Positions 12,522-20,281 of a stretch of DNA of 20,855 nucleotides are shown in pieces. Where the stretch lies: NCBI GenBank assembly GCA_964600865.1, contig CAZRJP010000014.1:1-20855 (forward strand). The letters run 5' to 3'. Within the stretch, counting starts at the first letter, position 1, and every line of letters starts with the position of its first letter. The notes below the pieces were generated by a model, which saw only the letters and a list, made by a program, of their open reading frames with translations, did no database searches and had not been told where the DNA came from. The DNA comes from WJLC01 sp964600865. Lineage in GTDB: Archaea > Nanobdellota > Nanobdellia > Pacearchaeales > GW2011-AR1. A program made the position numbers and the translations under genes.

Positions 12522-14123
12522 ATGATAGGGAAAACATTCAAGTTGTTTGGAGTGATTTTATTTACTCTAGTAATGTGTTTATCATTAGTAAGTTCTCTTA
12601 TTGTTTCAACTACAGAACTAACTTTTACAAACGCAGATAATTCTAATGATTTAGTTATTATAAATGATGATTCTAATAACACTATTAATGTGGATAAAAC
12701 TTTTACGCCTATACCTATGTTATTAGATAACCAAGTAATAACTTTTAATTCTAATCCAAGCTTTCCTTTTAGTTTAGATGCAGGAAATCATTCTACAGTT
12801 ACTATTACTATGAATGATATTGACTGGAACAATGTTGATTTTAAAGATTCAGTTTCTGGAATATTAACAATTTCAGATGGAACAGAGGAACAAAATGTTT
12901 CAATTATAGTTAAAAAACAAGAATTTTGTGAATATAATAATCCTGGAGATTTAGAAGTAGAAATTAATGATATACAAAATAATGGTTTTGGAAAAGATGA
13001 TGAATGGTATCCATTAGATGAGATTGAAGTTGAAGTTGAAGTTGAAAATGATGGAAATGATAATATGGAAGATATTTCATTAGAATGGGGCTTTTATAGT
13101 AAAGACAATGAAGAGTGGATTATAGATGTTGATGAAGAAGATGAATTTGATTTAGATGAAGGAGATACAGAAGTTGTTACTTTCTCATTTAATTTAAATA
13201 AAAAGGATTTAGATGTTGATTTAGATGAGCTTGATGATGGAGATTATACTTTTTATGTAAGAGCCACAGGAAATAATGAGGATAATACTAATGAAATCTC
13301 TTGTGAGACTGACTCAGATTCTATAGAGGTATTAATTGAAGATGATTTTGTTACTCTTTCAGATATAAATGTTGTAGGAGACACTTTTTGTGGGAGTATA
13401 GTTCAAATAACTGCTGATATTTGGAACATTGGTAGTGATGACCAAGATGATGTTCAAATAGAAGTATATAATAATGATTTAGGTATTGATGAAACAGTAA
13501 CAATCAATGAGATAGAATCTTTTAAAGATAAGGATTTATCTATTGAATTCACATTACCAAAAGATATTGAGGAAAAAAGATATTATCTTGATTTAACAGT
13601 ATATGATGAAGATGGAGATATTTATGAAAATTCAGATAATGATGAATCTTCATTTACTATTGCTTTAGATGTTGAAGGAAATTGTGAAATTATTCCTAAT
13701 GCAGCTGTTTTTGCTAGCTTAGAATCTGGTGGAATGGCTGGTGCAGAGATGCAAATAAAGGCAACAGTAACAAATAATGGAGATGAAACAGAGACATTCC
13801 AAGTAGGTTTAGGAGATTATGCTTCATGGGCTGAATTAGTAGAAATAGACCCAGAAACAGCAACAATTGAAGCAGGAGGAGCAAGAGATGTTTTAATAAC
13901 ATTAAATGTTAATCCAGATGCATCTTCAACTGAAACACTTAATATTATCTTAGAAGGAACAGATGGAGGGATTCTTACTCAACCTATAGAAGTTTCAATA
14001 GAACAATCATTCCTTTCAAAAATATTAAGAGGAAATAACAATTATTTATGGGGAATAGCATTACTAAATATAATCCTTGTAATAGTTATTATTATAATTG
14101 CAATAAAAGTTGCTAGGAAATAA
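12522..14123 (+). CDS. Secreted acidic surface protein with C-terminal membrane anchor
   Basis: 533 residues from the ATG at 12522. A GTG at 12510 is in frame, but TTTATAAA (12486-12493) predicts a start near 12515, so the ATG is preferred. Signal peptide: basic MIGKTFK, then a hydrophobic FGVILFTLVMCLSLVSS. The body is rich in D, E and N and built of beta-sandwich units. Two look like CARDB domains (around IEVEVEVENDGNDN and VQITADIWNIGSDDQDDV), and one like an NEW3/alpha-galactosidase-associated domain (IKATVTNNGDETETF). The tail is a single helix (IALLNIILVIVIIIIAIKV) followed by ARK, the layout of sorted or anchored surface proteins. The next gene is an archaeosortase-like enzyme, which makes it a candidate substrate. 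Confidence 0.85.
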   Translation: MIGKTFKLFGVILFTLVMCLSLVSSLIVSTTELTFTNADNSNDLVIINDDSNNTINVDKTFTPIPMLLDNQVITFNSNPSFPFSLDAGNHSTVTITMNDIDWNNVDFKDSVSGILTISDGTEEQNVSIIVKKQEFCEYNNPGDLEVEINDIQNNGFGKDDEWYPLDEIEVEVEVENDGNDNMEDISLEWGFYSKDNEEWIIDVDEEDEFDLDEGDTEVVTFSFNLNKKDLDVDLDELDDGDYTFYVRATGNNEDNTNEISCETDSDSIEVLIEDDFVTLSDINVVGDTFCGSIVQITADIWNIGSDDQDDVQIEVYNNDLGIDETVTINEIESFKDKDLSIEFTLPKDIEEKRYYLDLTVYDEDGDIYENSDNDESSFTIALDVEGNCEIIPNAAVFASLESGGMAGAEMQIKATVTNNGDETETFQVGLGDYASWAELVEIDPETATIEAGGARDVLITLNVNPDASSTETLNIILEGTDGGILTQPIEVSIEQSFLSKILRGNNNYLWGIALLNIILVIVIIIIAIKVARK

Positions 14124-14176
14124 AACCATCTAAAATGTTATTCTATAATCCTTTAAGAGAACTATTTAATTTTATT

Positions 14177-14199
14177 TTAGCTTATTTTTAATTAGCTAA
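14177..14199 (+). terminator. Possible terminator hairpin after the surface-protein gene
   Basis: TTAGCT (14177-14182) and AGCTAA (14194-14199) are perfect arms around an 11-nt T-rich loop, within an A/T-rich gap with several T runs. Archaeal termination at T-rich sites makes this plausible. It is short and could also be chance in such AT-rich sequence. Confidence 0.3.
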
Positions 14200-14229
14200 T
14201 TTAATAAACTATAAACCCTCTTTTTGATT

Positions 14230-14775
14230 ATGAGAATTAAAGAGCATTATAGTTTAATATTAAGATATTTTCTAATTTTATTTTTAGGTTTTAATTTTTA
14301 TATTTTCTATATAGTACTCAGGCCATTAACAATATACCCTCTCCTTATTTTATTCAGATTATTTTATGATGTAACTCTTAATGGTACTATCTTTATCTTT
14401 AATACCTTAAATGTAAATGTCATAGACGCGTGTATAGCGGGTTCAGCATACTATCTTTTATTTTCCTTGAATATGTCTATACCTAAAATAAATCTTAAGA
14501 AAAGGCTTAAAATGGTCTTATTTGCTTTTACAGTTCTTTTAGGATTCAATATCTTGAGAATTTTCATTTTATCTATCATAGCAATAAGTTTAAACCAGTA
14601 TTTTTTTGAAATAACACATCATTTCTTTTGGCATTTTATGAATATTATCTTTGTTGTCTTTATATGGTTTTCAGAGGTTAAGATATTTAATTTAAATAAG
14701 AAGATTCCTTTTTATACAGACATAAAATCTCTTTATGAAAATTCTATTTTAAAGAAAAAAGGTAACAAATCCTAA
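14230..14775 (+). CDS. Archaeosortase/exosortase-family membrane transpeptidase
   Basis: 181 residues from the ATG at 14230 (an in-frame TTG lies 6 bp earlier). About five or six hydrophobic helices. The family triad is in place: Cys68 in DACIAGSAYYLL, Arg110 in FNILRIFIL, and a histidine in EITHHFFWHFMN (H130, H131 or H135). Archaeosortases cut the C-terminal signal of surface proteins and attach them to lipid. The gene lies 106 bp after a secreted protein with a C-terminal helix-plus-basic tail, an obvious candidate substrate. TTTAATAA (14200-14207) is a likely promoter. Its last 27 bp overlap the end of the convergent gene. The sequence is short for the family but complete by motif. Confidence 0.85.
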   Translation: MRIKEHYSLILRYFLILFLGFNFYIFYIVLRPLTIYPLLILFRLFYDVTLNGTIFIFNTLNVNVIDACIAGSAYYLLFSLNMSIPKINLKKRLKMVLFAFTVLLGFNILRIFILSIIAISLNQYFFEITHHFFWHFMNIIFVVFIWFSEVKIFNLNKKIPFYTDIKSLYENSILKKKGNKS

Positions 14776-15231
14776 ACTTCCAAATAAAATTAATAATCCT
14801 GCAATAGTTATACCTACTGCAATTGCTAAGACACTTTTCTTCCTATCTAACCCTAACAACCAAGATACTAAACATCCACTCCATGCACCTGTTCCAGGAA
14901 GCGGAACAGCAACAAATAAAGCAAGTGCAATAAACCCTGATTCTTCATATTTTTTTTCAAATTTATCCACTTTTTTTCTAAATCTTTTAATATATGAATT
15001 AAACATTTTTCTATAAATGCTGATTTTCATAAATCCCTCATGAAATGTATCTAAAAAAAAGAAGATAACAAAAATCATAAAGATATTTACTAATAAGATT
15101 AAAATAAATATCAATGAAATAGGAACACTACTTTCAATAGCATAATTTATAGCTAAAGGTAGGCCAACTCTAAGCTCAGTTATAGGAGCAATTGTTAAAA
15201 GAATAGCATAGAATAATTTTAAAAGTCCCAT
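14749..15231 (-). CDS. Small multidrug export-type membrane protein (COG2426 family)
   Basis: 160 residues with about four helices. The two family marks are visible: PITELRVGLPLAI near 16-28 and the re-entrant-loop motif VAVPLPGTGAWSG near 107-119. The Sm_multidrug_ex family is related to DedA-like membrane proteins; transport has been proposed but the natural substrate is not established. It overlaps the upstream gene (15219-16082) by 13 bp in the same direction, so they are coupled, and overlaps the convergent archaeosortase gene by 27 bp at the 3' ends. Confidence 0.88.
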   Translation of the reverse strand: MGLLKLFYAILLTIAPITELRVGLPLAINYAIESSVPISLIFILILLVNIFMIFVIFFFLDTFHEGFMKISIYRKMFNSYIKRFRKKVDKFEKKYEESGFIALALFVAVPLPGTGAWSGCLVSWLLGLDRKKSVLAIAVGITIAGLLILFGSLGFVTFFL

Positions 15232-16082
15232 TTTACATCATGTGTTTCATAGTATCTTACAAATGCCTCAGCCATAAATCTTTCAGTTACCTTAAGAATC
15301 TCACAATCTTTTACTTTAAGATTATAGCAATTAGAACCAACTTCTTCAATTTCTGAAACATTGCTTTCTTGTATATTAACATACATATATCTTCCTTGTT
15401 CATCACATTGAGCATTTTCATCACTCATAATTTTAATACCAAGAACCTTCATATTTAACATATTTCCAATAGCAATATCTTCATCACCTTTTTTATTTCC
15501 TTCACATTCAAAGTTATCTGAAAAGTTTAAAACCAATCTATAACGATTGTCTTCACCTAATCTTTGGCCAAAAGAAAAGTCACCATTAAATGAAACTTCC
15601 TCATCTAAAACAGATGGTTTATTTCTTATATAAATATTATATGGAACATACTCTCCTTCAACCTTTACTGGAAAAGGAATTCTATAGAAAATCATTCCAC
15701 CTTCTTTAACAACTTCCCCTTTAACTCCCCTATAATCAAAATATCTTGCTGAATTCATAACATATAGACAAATAAATACTAATAATAATGCAGCACCAAT
15801 TCCTATAAGAACATTTCTTAATATTTTATCATAATTTTCAACGTCTTTTTTACTTGCTTTTTCTTTTTTCATAGTTCCACAAGCTGTCTTAGTTTGAGTC
15901 TTACCATCTTTTTCTACTTCAAAAGTTTCACATACTTCTTCTTCATCTTCCTTAGAATTTTTAGATTTAGAATCCTTTTTATTTGACTTCTTTTTACTTT
16001 TCTTCTTAGACTTTTTCTTAGAACGTTTATTTTTACCTTTCTTTTTATTTGACTTCTTTTTACTCTTTTTCTTATCAACCAT
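15219..16082 (-). CDS. Unknown single-pass membrane protein with long lysine-rich cytoplasmic head
   Basis: 287 residues. Residues 1-45 are almost only K, S, N and R, then an acidic stretch. One transmembrane helix spans about 89-109 (LRNVLIGIGAALLLVFICLY). The C-terminal 175 residues, with several cysteines (NFECEG, NAQCDEQG, SNCYNL, KDCEIL), should lie outside the cell. The lysine-rich inner part could contact nucleic acid or phospholipid; this is inference. The extracellular part resembles that of the next gene (16141-16740) in order of motifs, so the two look paralogous. TTTATAAA (16104-16111) is centred exactly 25.5 bp before the start. Confidence 0.8.
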   Translation of the reverse strand: MVDKKKSKKKSNKKKGKNKRSKKKSKKKSKKKSNKKDSKSKNSKEDEEEVCETFEVEKDGKTQTKTACGTMKKEKASKKDVENYDKILRNVLIGIGAALLLVFICLYVMNSARYFDYRGVKGEVVKEGGMIFYRIPFPVKVEGEYVPYNIYIRNKPSVLDEEVSFNGDFSFGQRLGEDNRYRLVLNFSDNFECEGNKKGDEDIAIGNMLNMKVLGIKIMSDENAQCDEQGRYMYVNIQESNVSEIEEVGSNCYNLKVKDCEILKVTERFMAEAFVRYYETHDVKWDF

Positions 16083-16140
16083 AGTAATTTATTTTATTTT
16101 TACTTTATAAAATTATTTAATTTGAATATACTATTTAAAT

Positions 16141-16740
16141 TTAATCTATTCTAAGTAATTTAAACAAGAATTCATCTGCAACCTTAATAATTTGATTCTT
16201 AGGAGCAGTGATAAAAACACAGTTTTGCTCTTGTTTGATATTAGTAATATTCCCTTGTTTAATTAGTATTAAGTTGCTTTCACAGTTTTTTATAGGAAGG
16301 TCTTCATCACACTCAATTTCCTTAGCAATATCATGTTCACTTTTATTTAAACAAGCATTTTGAACTCTTTGTGCTATATTAGCCATATTAGAGTAAATCT
16401 CTGAAGTAGCAAGATTGTTTTGAGATTGAATATATAATGGTTTGTTATAGTAATTATCTACATTGTTAATTATTCCATCTATCCTTGGAACCTCATAAGG
16501 ATTATATCTAAATGCAAGTTGTATATCACTCTCTTCTAAATTTAAAAGCCAAAAACCCTCTTTTTCAATAAATTCATATCCATTATAATTAATCTCCTTT
16601 TTATCCTGATTTGAAGACCCTCTTAAAGAATACCCTGCAATACTTAAAATAAGAATTGTAATTAAAAGGATTCCAAATAACAGACTATAAAATTTTTTCC
16701 TACTTTTTTTAGACTTTTCAGAGAGTATGCTTCTTCTCAT
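16141..16740 (-). CDS. Unknown single-pass membrane protein, paralogue of its neighbour
   Basis: 199 residues: short basic N-terminus (MRRSILSEKSKKSRKK), one transmembrane helix (about 17-37) and an outside domain. INYNGYEFIEKEGFWLL and the ending CVFITAPKNQIIKVADEFLF parallel DYRGVKGEVVKEGGMIFY and CEILKVTERFMAEAFVRY of the downstream neighbour at 15219-16082. They share one orientation and the gap of 58 bp holds a promoter for the neighbour, so they arose by duplication but are separately transcribed. TTTTTATA on the minus strand (16762-16769) is centred 25.5 bp before the start. No function recognised. Confidence 0.78.
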   Translation of the reverse strand: MRRSILSEKSKKSRKKFYSLLFGILLITILILSIAGYSLRGSSNQDKKEINYNGYEFIEKEGFWLLNLEESDIQLAFRYNPYEVPRIDGIINNVDNYYNKPLYIQSQNNLATSEIYSNMANIAQRVQNACLNKSEHDIAKEIECDEDLPIKNCESNLILIKQGNITNIKQEQNCVFITAPKNQIIKVADEFLFKLLRID

Positions 16741-16811
16741 AATGAATTATTGTAAATTCAATATAAAAACTTTGTTATAAGATTAATTAAACTTAGGCCA
16801 AGCCAGCCTTT

Positions 16812-16973
16812 AAAATATAGAAAATAAAAATTTTCTAACATTTATTTTGCAGTAATAAAGTCAAACTAAGACAAAATAAAAATATAGAAAATAAAAATTT
16901 TCTAACATTTATTTTGCAGTAATAAAGTCAAACTAAGACAAAATAAAAATATAGAAAATAAAAATTTTCTAAC
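16812..16973. repeat. 67-bp tandem repeat with internal hairpins, 2.4 copies
   Basis: Units begin at 16815, 16882 and 16949 (period 67). The first two appear identical; the third diverges after 25 bp, then rejoins the unit's ACAAAATAAAA at about 16979, as if it had lost roughly 30 bp. Each unit carries TAGAAAAT-AAAA-ATTTTCTA, an 8-bp perfect hairpin (16818-16837, 16885-16904, 16952-16971). On the minus strand each hairpin is followed by T-rich sequence. The array lies between the end of the S-layer gene and the promoter of the gene at 16740. It may be back-up termination signals or a regulator site; no gene is visible in 16770-17065. Confidence 0.85.
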
Positions 16974-17007
16974 TTTTTACAAAATAAAATACCTGTTAGG
17001 ATTATAT

Positions 17008-17043
17008 AAAAAAAAAGAAAGGAAAGCCAGCCAAAAGGCTGGC
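17008..17043 (-). terminator. Strong hairpin-plus-T terminator of the S-layer gene
   Basis: GCCAGCC-AAAA-GGCTGGC (17026-17043) is a perfect 7-bp GC-rich stem just after the slp stop. On the minus strand it is followed by a pyrimidine-rich stretch and nine T (17016-17008). This is the only GC-rich terminator in an AT-rich window and fits a very highly expressed gene. The arm GCCAGCC occurs again at 16802-16808. Confidence 0.8.
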
Positions 17044-17065
17044 ATAAATTAAATTAAACTTGGTT

Positions 17066-19492
17066 TTACTCTTCGACAACTACTTCTGCTTCAGTAGCAG
17101 AGGTACCTTTAAGTTTAGTACCAGCTGCAGTGTCCACAGTTTGAGTAGTTAAGTAAGTTGTACCAGCAACAGTATCTGCGCTTTCATAACCAGCAACTAA
17201 TAATGCAACTTTAGAACTGTCATATGGATTCTCGAAACTTTCTATCAAGAATTGACCAGTTCCTACACCAGTAGCTTCTGTGAATGCAGCAGTACAATAA
17301 GATCCACCTAATAGATTAGCAGCAACTGTATTAATACAGCTTCCACCAACAACTACTAAGTTTTTGTCACTCATTGAGTTTACTTCACTATCTTTGATAA
17401 CAACATTACCTAGGTTTCCACTTCCGCTTGAAACACTTACTTCTGGAGCAGTTACATAGAACTCTCCATAACTTTCATCACCAGTGTACGTTAAAGTAAC
17501 AGGAGCATCATCGTCTCCTGATTTGTCCCAGTTGATGTTAGTAGCAAGAGCACCATATAATGTACTTCTATATTCATCAGTATCTCCAATCTCTTTGAAT
17601 GAAACTGATTCTCCCACAACATCAGATATCTTTACATCATTATCTGAATCCTGTGAAATCTGAATAGTTACATTGTTTCCTTCACCGCTATTACCATTTT
17701 TATCTTCCTCTGAAAGAGTCAGATTAAAAACGCCATCGGTAGGGAACCAGTATGTAGAGCTATCTGAACTTGCATTAGTTACAGTAATTTGCTTAATTTC
17801 TCCTGGAAGGTAACTACCTTCAATATCTGCAGCTTTTGCTCTTGTAGTTGCATTATCATCTTCAGTAGTATCTAGAGTAGTTTCATTTATCCAAGGTAAG
17901 TAAACCTTTAGACCTTCTTTTGAGTAAAGTGTCTTGAAATCATTGTTTCCAGTAGCTGTAATTACTACAGTTTTGTCATCCTTATGGATGGCACCTATAG
18001 AAATTTCTGCATTTCCAACAGTGAAACTGTCTCCATTTTCTCTATCGTCTTTTGCAGTTTGCCAACCAGATCCATCATAATACTCAAGGTCAGTATAGTT
18101 CTTTCCTGCAGTCAAATCTTCTGAGAAGCCAGTAGCCCTCATGAGATATGATTCTGCATCAATTCCATCGTCCCAAGATAAAACAAAGTATTCATCTGTG
18201 TCTCCATCAAATGTTATACTTCCTGAATTACTTGTAACTAATTGCTTATCTGCATCACTACCTAATGTAGTCCAGTTATAATTAGTTTGGTTTAAGTACA
18301 ATAGATTTATATCAACTTCTCCATCTTCTATAGGGAAGTTTTCTAAAACAACAGATTCATCTCCATCATTTTCTATAGAGATTGTCTCTTCTGCTGGATA
18401 GTACATTCCACCAAAACTAAGCTTAACTGCTTTAAATGCAGGCATAGTAGCATCACTTGAAGGTGTTATGAATGTGTCTTCTGATGCATCCCATTGGATT
18501 TTTATCGAAGACAGTGTTTCATCACTTCCTGATGTACCAGCTCCAATATGTCCATATAAGTCAGAAATTGATTCATCATTTATCTCTATATTGGTATCGT
18601 TAACAATCTTCAATTTACCTGAACCTAAACTAATTTCAACAGAACCAACTGATCCTGCTCTAGAGTCATATCTGATATCTTTGATACCAACATAACTTCC
18701 ATCATTTAGTTTTTGAGTTTCAGTCTCTTCTAAGCTGTTAGTTTCTTCACCATCAATGTTTAAGGCTACTTCACTCTCTGAGATGTAACTAAGAGTAACT
18801 TCTTTACCCTCCATAGTTTTAGTTTCACCTTCATTAATAACTCCACTTGAAGCAGAGTCTAATAATGTAAGAGTATCATTAGTTGTTGTACTTAATATAT
18901 AATACTCTTTACCTAAAAGTTTCAATTCACTACTAGAAACATCAGTCCATATTGGTTCATCTGTAAAACTAAGCGTGTAATTAAGAACATTACTTCCACT
19001 GCTCAGGTATAACCCAATAGTAGGATCACTATCCTCATAGTCATTATCTGAGAACATAGACAATGAAATATTATTCATTTCTATTTTTTGTTCATAATCG
19101 TTCTCATTGTTTGAATCATCTGTAAAAACTTCTGAAGCTAAAAGGGTTTCGAGTTCATCATCACTTAATGCTGAAGATCTAACGTCTAAAACACCCATTC
19201 CTAAATGAAATTTAGTAGATGATTTTTCATATTTGAAGGAGTCTCCTCCACTAGCTGCGGTAGTATCTCCAGATCCAGTCATGCTTGCTTCAAGATCTTC
19301 TTGGATTACTCCAGCTTGAACTTGATCGCTGTTGTCTACTCCTGCACCTGTCCCGTAAACAATTGCTACATCGCTAGTAGATCCAGACACAAAAGGTGAC
19401 GGATAATTAGCTGCCGCAGCAGTTCCTACAGTCATTCCAGCAAGTAAAACACCAGAAGCAATAGCTGTTATCTTTTTAAATATTCTCTTCAT
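17066..19492 (-). CDS. slp: S-layer protein
   Basis: Main surface-lattice protein, 808 residues. Signal peptide: MKRIFKKITAIASGVLLAGM then TVGTAAA, with cleavage near residue 27. The mature start ANYPSPFVSG and the repeated strand-rich, S/T/D/N-rich body resemble Methanococcus-type S-layer proteins. The C-terminal region has the family motif VVVGGSCINTVAANLLGG, then SYCTAAF and GQFLIESFENPYDSSKVALL. There is no C-terminal transmembrane helix, so it is held by lattice contacts or by other anchored proteins. Several N-x-S/T sites could be glycosylated. Base use is less AT-rich than in its neighbours, it has a perfect AGGAGG (19506-19501) 8 nt before the ATG, two TATA elements and a strong terminator: all marks of high expression. 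Confidence 0.92.
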   Translation of the reverse strand: MKRIFKKITAIASGVLLAGMTVGTAAAANYPSPFVSGSTSDVAIVYGTGAGVDNSDQVQAGVIQEDLEASMTGSGDTTAASGGDSFKYEKSSTKFHLGMGVLDVRSSALSDDELETLLASEVFTDDSNNENDYEQKIEMNNISLSMFSDNDYEDSDPTIGLYLSSGSNVLNYTLSFTDEPIWTDVSSSELKLLGKEYYILSTTTNDTLTLLDSASSGVINEGETKTMEGKEVTLSYISESEVALNIDGEETNSLEETETQKLNDGSYVGIKDIRYDSRAGSVGSVEISLGSGKLKIVNDTNIEINDESISDLYGHIGAGTSGSDETLSSIKIQWDASEDTFITPSSDATMPAFKAVKLSFGGMYYPAEETISIENDGDESVVLENFPIEDGEVDINLLYLNQTNYNWTTLGSDADKQLVTSNSGSITFDGDTDEYFVLSWDDGIDAESYLMRATGFSEDLTAGKNYTDLEYYDGSGWQTAKDDRENGDSFTVGNAEISIGAIHKDDKTVVITATGNNDFKTLYSKEGLKVYLPWINETTLDTTEDDNATTRAKAADIEGSYLPGEIKQITVTNASSDSSTYWFPTDGVFNLTLSEEDKNGNSGEGNNVTIQISQDSDNDVKISDVVGESVSFKEIGDTDEYRSTLYGALATNINWDKSGDDDAPVTLTYTGDESYGEFYVTAPEVSVSSGSGNLGNVVIKDSEVNSMSDKNLVVVGGSCINTVAANLLGGSYCTAAFTEATGVGTGQFLIESFENPYDSSKVALLVAGYESADTVAGTTYLTTQTVDTAAGTKLKGTSATEAEVVVEE

Positions 19493-19725
19493 TTTAATAT
19501 CCTCCTTTCACCTCTATAAAAATATGTTGTCTAAGACAACTTCTCCCCAAATTTGCAATCATAGGGGGGATTGCGATATTTGGTTGAGTATTAAAGTTAG
19601 ATTTAGAAATACGTAAAAAATTCATTCTCTTTGTTAATCCCCTATTAGATTCCATCCTCAGTATTACTCCAAGTTGTGTTTTATTTAAAAAGCTTACTGT
19701 CTAATTTTCTAAATTATACTAAAAA
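19493..19725 (-). promoter_or_regulatory. Long structured 5' leader of the S-layer mRNA
   Basis: The two TATA elements predict starts near 19662 and 19725, giving leaders of about 170 and 233 nt. The leader has a perfect hairpin GTTGTCT-A-AGACAAC (19526-19540) shortly before AGGAGG (19506-19501). Further upstream GCAATC (19555-19560) pairs with GATTGC (19569-19574). A competing pairing TCCCC (19544-19548) with GGGGA (19566-19570) cannot coexist with it. Role in mRNA stability or translation control is inferred. Confidence 0.55.
19678..19695 (-). promoter_or_regulatory. Proximal slp promoter element
   Basis: Minus-strand AAGCTTTTTAAATAAAAC: a TATA box (TTTTTAAA) with a BRE-like purine/GC context. 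It differs at one base from the element at 19741-19758. Confidence 0.55.
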
Positions 19726-19740
19726 TACCCTTTTTTTAAG

Positions 19741-19758
19741 GTTTTATTTATAAAGCTT
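19741..19758 (-). promoter_or_regulatory. Distal slp promoter element
   Basis: Minus-strand AAGCTTTATAAATAAAAC with the canonical TTTATAAA (19747-19754). It is 63 bp upstream of its near-identical copy at 19678-19695, so the slp gene probably has two tandem promoters. Confidence 0.6.
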
Positions 19759-19927
19759 TTGGTGTAACTAAAATATTAACACATCATTACAAGGAAGATA
19801 ATTTTTTACCCAATACGAACATTTATTAACATATACTACTTCTTTCAACATATATATTGAGGTAAAATATACATATTAAAGATAATAGAATAAACATTAT
19901 TTTAACAATAAATATATTTATATTAAG

Positions 19928-20281
19928 ATGGCAAAAACAAAAGTAAGAGAGATAACAATACATGAATCAAAAGGAGCATTTTCTATATTTAAAAAAAGTA
20001 ATGCTTCTAAAAAAAGTTATGATTTTGAAGGGCTAAAAGCATTAAGAAGACTATTAAGTAATGAAAGAGCAAGGGTATTACATGTAATAAAAAATAAAAA
20101 TCCTAAATCAATTTATAGATTAGCAAAAATTCTCAAAAGACCATTTAAATCTGTTAGTGATGATATAAATCTATTAGATAAGTTTGGATTTATTGATTTA
20201 GTTGAGGAAAAGACTAAGAATAGAAAGAGACATAGACCTGTTTTAGCAGTAGAGAAGATAACTATTAATATAAAGGTCTAA
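19928..20281 (+). CDS. Winged-helix DNA-binding protein, HVO_A0114-like
   Basis: 117 residues. The core is a winged helix: LRRLLSNERARVLHVIKNKN, then SIYRLAKILKRPFKSVSDDI (recognition helix region, about 61-80), then LLDKFGFIDLVEE and a basic wing (KTKNRKRHRPVLAVEKITI). This matches the archaeal HVO_A0114-type putative regulators. The N-terminal 35 residues are basic and may hold a short strand. It diverges from the S-layer gene across 435 bp and may control it or itself. AACATATA occurs at 19828-19835 and again at 19847-19854, a candidate site. Its last 4 bp overlap the end of the convergent pilin-like gene. Confidence 0.85.
   Translation: MAKTKVREITIHESKGAFSIFKKSNASKKSYDFEGLKALRRLLSNERARVLHVIKNKNPKSIYRLAKILKRPFKSVSDDINLLDKFGFIDLVEEKTKNRKRHRPVLAVEKITINIKV

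Noticed and set aside
16812..16973. CRISPR array
   Set aside because: The 67-bp units are contiguous tandem copies with no variable spacers and no cas genes nearby.
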